In this document: positions 35,435 to 46,522 of the stretch, piece by piece
Layout: each line of letters starts with the position of its first letter
Position numbering within the stretch: position 1 is the first letter of the stretch
NCBI GenBank assembly: GCA_017519405.1
Contig: JAFWSH010000023.1
Span: 124,001-188,000, forward strand
Reading direction: 5' to 3'
Source: Clostridia bacterium
GTDB lineage: Bacteria; Bacillota; Clostridia; Christensenellales; Aristaeellaceae
DNA length: 64,000 bases
Made by a program: the position numbers and the translations under genes
The notes under the pieces: generated by a model
Told to the model about the DNA's origin: nothing
The model's database searches: none
What the model saw: only the letters and a program-made list of their open reading frames with translations

Positions 35435-36994
35435 GACATGGCCGCACGCATTCTGTCTGTTCTGCTGGCCCTCAGCCTGATCTGCGCAGGGGCTGTTTCT
35501 CTGGCCGAGGGGGGAACCGTGGTGTACAGTTCTGATTTCAGCCGGGGAGAGGACGGCTGGTATGGCCGGGGCGCCCAGTCCGTCAGGACCGGCGAGGGCA
35601 CCCTGAAGACCACCGGCCGCCAGAGCGACTGGAACTCCCCGGGCCGGGATTTTGACCTGGTGGAGGGCTGCCCGTACGAGCTGAGCGTGGAGGTCCGGCA
35701 GACGGACCTGGACAGCGCGAACTTCATGATCTCCATCGCCCACACGGCGGACGGGGTGGAGACCTATGAGAACCTGGCCCGGGGGACGGCCCCCAGGGGG
35801 GAGTGGACCACCCTCCGGGGCAGCTACACCGCCGGCGCCTTCGACCGCTCGGTGCTGTATGTGGAGACCACCGGCGCCGGAAACCTGGACTTCGAGATCC
35901 GCAGCTTCACGGTGACCGCCCCGGCCGGCGCCCCCACCCCCAAGCCCACCGAGGCCCCCATGGTGATTGAGGAGGCGGGGGAGCTCCCCAGCCTGAAGGA
36001 CGTCTATGCCGGGAAGTTTGACTTCGGCATCGCTGCGCCCCGGTCGGTTTTCGGCACCCCCAAGTGGATGGTGCTCATGCGGGAGCAGTTCAACATCCTG
36101 ACCCCGGAGAACGAGCTGAAGCCGGACGCGGTGCTGAACGTGAACGAGAGCGCCCGGCTGGTCCGGGAGACCGGCGACGAGACGGCGGTGGCGGTGCGCT
36201 TCGACGCGGCCCGTCCCCTGCTGCGCTTCGCCCAGCAGAACGGCATCAAGGTCCACGGCCACGTGCTGGTGTGGCACAGCCAGACGCCGGAGACCTTCTT
36301 CCACGAGGGCTATGACAGCAAAAAGCCCCTTGTGACCCGGGAGGTCATGCTGGGCCGGCTGGAGAACTACATCAAAAACGTGCTGGAGACCATGGAGGCG
36401 GAGTATCCCGGCGTGGTGGTATCCTGGGACGTTCTGAACGAGGCCATCGACGACGGCACCAACTGGCTGCGGAACAGCAACTGGCGGAAGATCATCGGCG
36501 ACGACTACCCCAATTATGCCTTCGCCTACGCCCGCAAGTATGCGCCGGCGGGCACGCTGCTGTATTACAACGACTACAACACCGCCTTCCCCGGCAAGCG
36601 CGCCGGCATCATCCGCCTGCTGAAGAGCCTGATCCCCGACGGGAACATCGACGGCTACGGCTTCCAGATGCACCACGCGGTGGGCTCCCCCTCCCTCTCC
36701 CAGATCCGGACCTCGGTGGAGGACATCGCGGCCCTGGGGCTCAAGCTGCGGGTGAGCGAGCTGGACGTGGGGGTCAAGAGCAACAGCGCGTCCTCCTTCA
36801 CCAGCCAGGCCAAGTTCTACGCCGACCTGATGAAGATGCTGCTGAGCCACAGCGACCAGCTGGAGGCGGTGCAGGTCTGGGGTCTGACGGACCAGATGAG
36901 CTGGCGCAGCAAGAACTTCCCGCTGCTCTTTGACGCCGCCGGCAACCCGAAGCCGGCCTTCTGGGCGGTGGCGGATCCGGACTCGGTGGAGTAA
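35429..36994 (+). CDS. Secreted GH10 endo-1,4-beta-xylanase with N-terminal carbohydrate-binding domain
   Basis: A 521-residue exported xylanase. The signal peptide is MAARILSVLLALSLICAGAV, cut after LA-EG. A CBM4/9/22-like jelly roll spans about 30-165 (YSSDFSRGEDGWYGRG, ELSVEVRQTDLDSANF), followed by a Pro/Thr linker (APTPKPTEAP). The GH10 barrel (190-515) has HVLVWHSQTPE, WDVLNEAIDD with acid/base Glu338, and LRVSELDVGV with nucleophile Glu444. WGLTDQMSW then supplies the conserved tryptophans. It should cut xylan to oligomers outside the cell. Its position next to two sugar-uptake systems suggests those import xylo-oligosaccharides, which is inference. The ATG at 35438 is an equally good start. 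Confidence 0.95.
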   Translation: MKDMAARILSVLLALSLICAGAVSLAEGGTVVYSSDFSRGEDGWYGRGAQSVRTGEGTLKTTGRQSDWNSPGRDFDLVEGCPYELSVEVRQTDLDSANFMISIAHTADGVETYENLARGTAPRGEWTTLRGSYTAGAFDRSVLYVETTGAGNLDFEIRSFTVTAPAGAPTPKPTEAPMVIEEAGELPSLKDVYAGKFDFGIAAPRSVFGTPKWMVLMREQFNILTPENELKPDAVLNVNESARLVRETGDETAVAVRFDAARPLLRFAQQNGIKVHGHVLVWHSQTPETFFHEGYDSKKPLVTREVMLGRLENYIKNVLETMEAEYPGVVVSWDVLNEAIDDGTNWLRNSNWRKIIGDDYPNYAFAYARKYAPAGTLLYYNDYNTAFPGKRAGIIRLLKSLIPDGNIDGYGFQMHHAVGSPSLSQIRTSVEDIAALGLKLRVSELDVGVKSNSASSFTSQAKFYADLMKMLLSHSDQLEAVQVWGLTDQMSWRSKNFPLLFDAAGNPKPAFWAVADPDSVE

Positions 36995-37008
36995 GCCGGG
37001 GACAATGG

Positions 37009-37047
37009 GCGTACCGACGGCACATGCGGCTGTCGGTACGCTTTTTT
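37009..37047 (+). terminator. Terminator of the xylanase gene
   Basis: GCGTACCGAC (37009-37018) and GTCGGTACGC (37032-37041) form a perfect 10-bp stem followed by six T. Confidence 0.92.
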
Positions 37048-37073
37048 GTGCGGGGGGGCGTGGTTCCGGCGGG

Positions 37074-37114
37074 GACCCCCCTGTCCCTGCGGGGACATCT
37101 CCCCGGCAGGGGGA
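37074..37114. repeat. Dispersed GC-rich repeat, copy 2
   Basis: CTGTCCCTGCGGGGACATCT with CCCC on both sides matches 16354-16390 apart from one base. This copy continues into GGCAGGGGGAG, complementary to the CTCCCC tract, so it can fold. Confidence 0.6.
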
Positions 37115-37245
37115 GGGGGAGCGTTTGCGGTGGCGGAGCGGTTATTCAAAGCATTTCCTCCAAGTCTTTCCGGAAGAACCGCGATTGCGCCGGCACGAGG
37201 CAGCTTATCCCGGATAACAGATATTATAATACACAAAACACGTTG

Positions 37246-37274
37246 TTGCACTTCAGCGCCATCCATTGTATAAT
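37246..37274 (+). promoter_or_regulatory. Promoter of the Sel1-like/J-domain/HIRAN operon
   Basis: TTGCAC (37246-37251), 17-base spacer, TATAAT (37269-37274). Transcription would start near 37281, which excludes an in-frame ATG at 37266 as start. Confidence 0.8.
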
Positions 37275-37337
37275 GGAAAAAACAAGGGCCGCCCGGTGCC
37301 GGCGCTGCGGCGGGGCGGCGGCAGGGGGGACAAGAGC

Positions 37338-38225
37338 ATGACCATCCTGGAGGCAAGACGGATCTGCGAGGCGTATTACGCCATGACCAACCCCGGCGAG
37401 GAGGACCGCTTCCGGGTAACGGAGGCGCTGGACTTTCTGATTCACGAGACCCGGGATCCGGCATACATGGTGGCGCTGGGCGGGATCCATTACGAGCAGC
37501 GGGCGTTTGACCTGGCGCTGAAGTACTATGAGATGGCGGCGGAGTATGACAGCGTCTCCGCCCTGGTGGGCCTGGGCTATATCTGGTACTACGGCCGGAC
37601 AGGGGAGCGGGACTATGAGAAGGCCTTCCGGTACTACGACCGGGCCCGGCAGCTGGGGGACCTCCAGGCGGCCTACAAGGTGGCGGACATGTACAAGAAC
37701 GGCTACTATGTCCCCCGGGACATGGGGAAATACCGGGAGATCATCGAGTCGCTGTATCCCCGGGTGGAGTACGTGGACAGCGTGTACGACCCGCTGCCGG
37801 AGGTGTACACAAGGCTGGCCGCCATCCGGGCGGTGGAGGGGCGAGGGGCAGAGGCGCTGGCGCTCTACGACAAGGCCAGGGACTTCCTGGCCCGGCGGAT
37901 CCAGGACCATCCCTTCTTCGGGGACCTGAACATCATGAAGTGGATGATCGGGGACATCTACCGCCTGCGGCCCTTTGACGAGGTGGATTTCGGGCTGTAC
38001 GACCTGTACTTCCTGCTGGAGCGGCCGGTGAAGGTGGGCTTCCGCTTTGAGGGGGAGGCCCACACGGTGGCGTCGGTGCCGGAGGACGGCGCCATGGCGG
38101 TGTGCCTGGACGGCGACACCTGGTTCCGCACGGTGGACGACTTCTTCCGCAAGGCGGAGCTGGGGGGCGAGCACATCACAACCCTGTATGAGGAACTGCT
38201 GAATTTCGAGGTGCTGCGGGCATGA
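37338..38225 (+). CDS. Sel1/TPR-like repeat protein
   Basis: A 295-residue cytoplasmic protein. Residues 45-160 carry helical repeats of Sel1 type: AFDLALKYYEMAAEYDSVSA, LVGLGYIWYYGRTGERDYEK, AFRYYDRARQLGDLQAAYKV, ADMYKNGYYVPRDMGKYREI. Such repeats bind protein partners. The C-terminal 110 residues (from LRPFDEVDFGLYDLYFLLER) look like a separate alpha/beta domain I cannot name. ATG 37338 has GGGGGA upstream and lies downstream of the promoter. The stop overlaps the next ATG (ATGA). It is the first of three coupled genes that otherwise encode J-domain-like and HIRAN proteins. Confidence 0.75.
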   Translation: MTILEARRICEAYYAMTNPGEEDRFRVTEALDFLIHETRDPAYMVALGGIHYEQRAFDLALKYYEMAAEYDSVSALVGLGYIWYYGRTGERDYEKAFRYYDRARQLGDLQAAYKVADMYKNGYYVPRDMGKYREIIESLYPRVEYVDSVYDPLPEVYTRLAAIRAVEGRGAEALALYDKARDFLARRIQDHPFFGDLNIMKWMIGDIYRLRPFDEVDFGLYDLYFLLERPVKVGFRFEGEAHTVASVPEDGAMAVCLDGDTWFRTVDDFFRKAELGGEHITTLYEELLNFEVLRA

Positions 38226-38992
38226 ACCTGATCAAAACAGAGGACCCGGCCTATGAAGCCTATGAGGCGCTGCTGCTGGAGCGGGACCAGCTCCGGAAGG
38301 AGGCCGGCCAGGTCTGGACGGTGTATATGCGCCTCTTCGGCCAGCTGCTCACCCGGATCTATGAGGAGAAGCTGGCCTGCATCGAGCGGAAAAAGGCCAT
38401 CGCTTACTGCCAGCAGGCCATCAACCGGGGCGGACAGGTGGAGCGGGAGGCGCTGAAGGCGTATCTGGACGGGGAGATGCGGGCCTACCACGATCGGCTG
38501 GCGGCCATGCTGAAGGACTATGAGGCCTGCAAAACAGCGGGGAAATCCACCGCCTATGAGGCGACCCGGGCCAGGACGCTGTACCGGCGGCTGGCGAAGC
38601 GGCTGCATCCGGATCTCAACCCGGCGACGGAGCGGCACCAGGCGCTGCGGGCCCTGTGGCAGCGGGTGATGACTGCCTACGGGCACAATGACGTAAAGAC
38701 CCTGGCGGAGCTGGAGGTGCTGGCGGAGAAGGCCCTCCGGGAGCTGGGGACCGGCGGGATCCGGGTGGAGGTGCCGGACATCGGGGAGAAGATGGCCGGG
38801 CTGCAGGAGGAGATCGAGGGGATCAGGAGCACGGAGCCCTGGATCCTCAAGGCGCTGGTCACCAGCGAGGAGGCGGTCCGGAACAAAACGCTGGCGCTGG
38901 AGGAGGAGCTGGAGAACTGCCGCCGCTACCGGGCCGAGCTGGACGGGGTGCTGCAGGCCATGCTGGACGAGGGAGGGATCACCATCCAATGA
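38222..38992 (+). CDS. J-domain-like (DnaJ) helical protein
   Basis: A 256-residue, mostly helical and highly charged protein. Around residues 117-150 lies LYRRLAKRLHPDLNPATERH, the helix II-HPD-helix III core of a J domain, followed by ALWQRVMTAYGHNDVKTLAE, which matches the LxxAYxxxD ending of J domains. Helix I is not convincing, so the domain is embedded and divergent. Long helices on both sides (for example EEIEGIRSTEPWILKALVTS) could form coiled coil. J domains stimulate Hsp70 ATPases, but no Hsp70 gene is in the window. Both ends overlap neighbours by 4 bases (ATGA), so expression is tightly coupled with the Sel1-like and HIRAN genes. Confidence 0.78.
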   Translation: MNLIKTEDPAYEAYEALLLERDQLRKEAGQVWTVYMRLFGQLLTRIYEEKLACIERKKAIAYCQQAINRGGQVEREALKAYLDGEMRAYHDRLAAMLKDYEACKTAGKSTAYEATRARTLYRRLAKRLHPDLNPATERHQALRALWQRVMTAYGHNDVKTLAELEVLAEKALRELGTGGIRVEVPDIGEKMAGLQEEIEGIRSTEPWILKALVTSEEAVRNKTLALEEELENCRRYRAELDGVLQAMLDEGGITIQ

Positions 38993-39384
38993 CAGAGGAA
39001 CTGATCACCACAGACGGGGGAAGCCTGGTGGCGGCGGCCCGGGAGAAGGGACTGGGGGAACTCTTTCAGCCGCTGATCCGGGAGATCCACCTGTTCGACA
39101 CTTGGGTGGCGGGCACCACCCACCTGGAGGACCCCTCCGTGCTGGACACGGTCCGGGAGGGGGACAAGCTGACCCTCCGGCGGGAGGACAACAAGTTCGA
39201 CGAGCACGCCATCCTGATCTTCACCGGGGAAAACCGGCGGCTGGGCTACATCCCGGAGAAGGACAACCTGGTGTTCGCAAGGCTCATGGACGCCGGGAAG
39301 TGCCTGACGGCCCGGGTGAAGAAGCACGAGATGCGGGGCAGCTTTCACCAGATCACCATCGGCATCTGCCTGGTGGATTTCTGA
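38989..39384 (+). CDS. HIRAN-domain protein
   Basis: A 131-residue protein. From about residue 35 it matches the HIRAN domain: FDTWVAGTTHLEDPSVLDTV, then REGDKLTLRREDNKFDEHAI, LIFTGENRRLGYIPEKDNLV and a final beta strand. The conserved E-x-x-N-x-x-D-x-x-A-I and G-Y-I-P elements are present. In HLTF the HIRAN domain binds DNA 3' ends; bacterial stand-alone proteins are mostly uncharacterised. Third gene of the coupled trio, overlapping the J-domain gene by 4 bases. A DNA- or stress-related role is possible. Confidence 0.85.
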   Translation: MTEELITTDGGSLVAAAREKGLGELFQPLIREIHLFDTWVAGTTHLEDPSVLDTVREGDKLTLRREDNKFDEHAILIFTGENRRLGYIPEKDNLVFARLMDAGKCLTARVKKHEMRGSFHQITIGICLVDF

Positions 39385-39413
39385 CGGCGGAGCGGCCCGG
39401 GGGAGGCATGGGG

Positions 39414-39944
39414 ATGACAGCGGAGAAGAACGGCGCTTTCCGGCATACGTATGATTCCCCCATAGGGAAACTCCGCCTGACCGGGGACGGGGCGGGGCTG
39501 ACGGGGCTGGCCTTCGCCGAGGGGGCGCCCGACGGGGGGGACTTCGGCGGGGAGGCCCCGGTGCTGGGGGAGACCATCCGCTGGCTGGACCTGTATTTTG
39601 CCGGGGAGGCGCCGGGCTTCACCCCCCTGCTCCGCCCCGGGGGCACCGCCTTTTGCCGCAGGGTGTGGAACATTCTGCAGACCATCCCCCGGGGCGGCAC
39701 CATGACCTACGGGGAGGTGGCCCGGGAGGCGGCCCGGCGGATGGGGGTGCCCCGGATGTCCGCCCAGGCCGTGGGGGGCGCCCTGGGCCGCAACCCCATC
39801 CTGCTCATCATCCCCTGCCACCGGGTGGTGGGCGCCGGCGGCGCCCCGGTGGGCTACCGGGGCGGCTTGGCGCGGAAGGCGTGGCTGCTGGCCCTGGAAA
39901 GAGAAGGCGCGCCCGGCGGCCCGGAGGACCAGGGGAAGGGATGA
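39414..39944 (+). CDS. ogt: Methylated-DNA--protein-cysteine methyltransferase
   Basis: A 176-residue DNA repair protein that takes the methyl group from O6-methylguanine onto its own cysteine. The signature IIPCHRVVGAGGAPVGYRGG near residues 127-146 contains the acceptor cysteine. Before it, FCRRVWNILQTIPRGGTMTYGEVA and AQAVGGALGRNPI are the conserved DNA-binding helices. The N-terminal half is the usual small alpha/beta domain (YDSPIGKLRLT). I take ATG 39414, which is 7 bases after GGGAGG; ATG 39408 is too near. It follows the HIRAN gene by 29 bases and could share its transcript. Confidence 0.94.
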   Translation: MTAEKNGAFRHTYDSPIGKLRLTGDGAGLTGLAFAEGAPDGGDFGGEAPVLGETIRWLDLYFAGEAPGFTPLLRPGGTAFCRRVWNILQTIPRGGTMTYGEVAREAARRMGVPRMSAQAVGGALGRNPILLIIPCHRVVGAGGAPVGYRGGLARKAWLLALEREGAPGGPEDQGKG

Positions 39945-39948
39945 CACA

Positions 39949-39983
39949 GCAAAAACGCTGCCCGGATGGGACAGCGTTTTTGC
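39949..39983. terminator. Bidirectional terminator between ogt and the L,D-transpeptidase gene
   Basis: GCAAAAACGCTG (39949-39960) and CAGCGTTTTTGC (39972-39983) form a perfect 12-bp stem with A and T runs on the proper sides for both directions. Confidence 0.9.
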
Positions 39984-40006
39984 ATGGCGCCGGGGCCTTC
40001 CCGGCG

Positions 40007-41446
40007 TTACGGGGCGGCCTCCCCCAGGGGATAGTGCAGGGTCTCGTCGTCCTCCAGGACGATGATCTTGGTGTCCCGCTCCAGGTGGGTCCAGACCCAC
40101 CAGGCGTTGAGACCGTGGTTCTCCTCCGTCACCCGCATGTCCATGCGGACGCAGCCGTGGCTGGCCTTGCGGCCCAGCTCGTCGATCTGGTCGGCGAAGT
40201 TGGGCACGTCCCCCACCTCCCGGTAGCCGATCTGGTGGATCAGGTTGGAGCCGTCGATGCGCAGGGGGTAGTCGTAGTAGTAGCCCTCCCGCCAGAAGCC
40301 GGACATCCGGCTGCCGATGAGGTACACCCCGCAGCGGGAGTCCGCCCGGGGATAGCCCTTGCGCACCAGGCCGGTGGAGACCTGCATGGTGCCGATGGGC
40401 TTCCCGTACTCGTAGATGGTCATGGTCTGGTGCTGCTTGTCCAGCACGACGCCGTAGTGGGTGTTGGGCCGGACCACCATCAGGTTGTCCTGCTTCACAT
40501 AGCCCTCCACATAGGCGCCGTCCTTCTGGCGCCAGGCGCCGGCCAGCACCCAGCCGTCGTCGTAGATCTCCCGGATCACCAGGCCCACGGTGCGGCAGTT
40601 GACGGTGCCCACGTCGTCCCCCCGGCCCTTGGTCTGGTGGATGTGCAGGCCCTTGCCCTCGCCGCCGATGCCCACCGCCACCGGGGCCATCAGGGCCTCC
40701 CACACCACCTCGTCGTCGGAGAGATCCGCCGGGAAGAGGGAGGGGGTGACGGCCAGCTCCGGCTCTGCCGGCGCCTTGCTGAGGATGGTGAGGCTGTGGG
40801 TCTGTTTGTAGTCCGGCAGGGCCTTGCTGTAGGCGGTGAGGATGTAGTCGCCGGCGGGGCAGACCTTTTTGCTGTTGAGGCGCCCGTTCCACAGGACCAC
40901 GGAGGGCTCCCGGGTGTCGTTGTTGCCGGTGGTGCGCCACAGGACCTTGTCGGGGTTCTTGGCGGAGGCCAGCTCGATGACAAAGTGTCCCTTCCGGCTC
41001 AGGGTGACCTCGATCTTCAGCTGGTCCTGCTTGTCGGGGTACCAGGCCTGAGCGGCGGGGAGAACACTGACCACGGCCACCCGGGGCGTGCGCACGGTGG
41101 CCTTCACTGTGGCGGTCTCCACGCTGCCGTCCCCGTGGGTCACCGTGGCGTCCAGGGTGACGGGGCCGCCCGCCACGGGCTCCCCGCCGTAGGTGAGGCC
41201 CAGCCAGGTCAGCTCGTTGATGCCGGCGGCCACCTCCAGGTCCGTAGCCGGGTTCTCCAGCTCCCGGATGCCGCTCACCGCCGTGATGGTCACCTTCCCC
41301 GGCTGGTCGCAGATCAGGGTGATGGGGTTGGGGTCAAAGGGCGTCACCGCCTTGACCTTCATCTCCAGGGCCAGCGCCGGGGCGGCCAGCAGGAGACACA
41401 GGGCCAGCAGACAGAGGCATACGGCAGGCTTTGTCAGATGCTTCAT
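40007..41446 (-). CDS. Secreted L,D-transpeptidase (YkuD) with Ig-like and SH3-like domains
   Basis: A 479-residue exported protein. The signal peptide is MKHLTKPAVCLCLLALCLLL, cut near ALA-LE. Two Ig/FlgD-like beta domains follow (about 30-220; NGRLNSKKVCPAGDYILTAY). An SH3-like segment lies near 260-315 (VNCRTVGLVIREIYDDGWVL). The YkuD catalytic domain (320-479) contains IYEYGKPIGTMQVSTG and ASHGCVRMDMRVTE, with the nucleophilic cysteine. It should form 3-3 cross-links or attach proteins to peptidoglycan. The start at 41446 has GGGAG upstream; an in-frame GTG at 41461 is also possible. It lies 31 bases after gyrA. Confidence 0.9.
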   Translation of the reverse strand: MKHLTKPAVCLCLLALCLLLAAPALALEMKVKAVTPFDPNPITLICDQPGKVTITAVSGIRELENPATDLEVAAGINELTWLGLTYGGEPVAGGPVTLDATVTHGDGSVETATVKATVRTPRVAVVSVLPAAQAWYPDKQDQLKIEVTLSRKGHFVIELASAKNPDKVLWRTTGNNDTREPSVVLWNGRLNSKKVCPAGDYILTAYSKALPDYKQTHSLTILSKAPAEPELAVTPSLFPADLSDDEVVWEALMAPVAVGIGGEGKGLHIHQTKGRGDDVGTVNCRTVGLVIREIYDDGWVLAGAWRQKDGAYVEGYVKQDNLMVVRPNTHYGVVLDKQHQTMTIYEYGKPIGTMQVSTGLVRKGYPRADSRCGVYLIGSRMSGFWREGYYYDYPLRIDGSNLIHQIGYREVGDVPNFADQIDELGRKASHGCVRMDMRVTEENHGLNAWWVWTHLERDTKIIVLEDDETLHYPLGEAAP

Positions 41447-41477
41447 GTGCTTTTCTCCCACATTGTGTCAGGATGGT

Positions 41478-43967
<2,490 letters not shown>

Positions 43968-44003
43968 TTCGTGGACTCCTTGTCAAACGCTCTTATCCCG
44001 GAC

Positions 44004-44342
44004 TCAGGAGAATTCATCCAGCACTTCCCGGAGCTTGTTCAGGAAGGCCTCCTCGCCGAAGGTGTTGATCTTGATGAAGATGGCCTGGGAGCCGCCGGCG
44101 GTGATGGCGCTCAGGTGAATCGGGCCGCCCTCCGCCTGGAACAGGGTCACCGTCATGGAGACCCGGTTGTTGCCCAGGAAGCTGTAGCGCTCGAACACCT
44201 GCACGCTGCAGCGGGCGCCGCCCTCGGTGAAGACGGAGCAGCCCTCGTCGGAGGAGGAGATGCTGCCCTTGAGGATGCCGCTGCTGATGGCCTCGGTCAG
44301 CTCATCCCAGGGTGCGTAAATGGTGCGTTCCAGCTTGGCCAT
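44004..44342 (-). CDS. DUF6054-like small protein between gyrB and gyrA
   Basis: A 112-residue soluble protein with no signal or membrane segment. It looks like an alpha/beta fold with VFTEGGARCSVQVFERYSFL, RVSMTVTLFQAEGGPIHLSA and ITAGGSQAIFIKINTFGEEA as its most family-like parts. I associate it with DUF6054, a clostridial family of unknown function, from memory of such sequences. GGAGGAG precedes the ATG, which is 14 bases after the gyrB stop; gyrA begins 36 bases later. Position between the two gyrase genes suggests shared expression. Confidence 0.72.
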   Translation of the reverse strand: MAKLERTIYAPWDELTEAISSGILKGSISSSDEGCSVFTEGGARCSVQVFERYSFLGNNRVSMTVTLFQAEGGPIHLSAITAGGSQAIFIKINTFGEEAFLNKLREVLDEFS

Positions 44343-44356
44343 TTTGCTGCTCCTCC

Positions 44357-46430
<2,074 letters not shown>

Positions 46431-46454
46431 GGTTTCTACTATAAATAATCGCAC

Positions 46455-46490
46455 AAAAAACGTGGACAGCGGATATGGCCGACTGTCCAC
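46455..46490 (-). terminator. Terminator of the PBP-nuclease-helicase operon
   Basis: GTGGACAG (46483-46490 read on the minus strand) and CTGTCCAC arms with a 13-base loop, followed by GTTTTTTG on the minus strand. Confidence 0.85.
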
Positions 46491-46522
46491 CAGATTTGAC
46501 AAACAACAGGGGGGTTCCCGCC

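Larger units (their letters stand above)
36995..37337. other. Intergenic region after the xylanase gene
   Basis: No gene found. It holds the xylanase terminator, the second copy of a dispersed GC-rich repeat, and about 110 bases of unremarkable sequence ending in an AT-richer patch (37205-37245, ATATTATAATACACAAAACA). The promoter of the Sel1-like operon follows. Confidence 0.6.

Noticed and set aside
33665..36850. 1061-codon antisense open frame over the binding protein and xylanase
   Set aside because: It crosses two real genes, two promoters and a terminator; composition is shadow-like.
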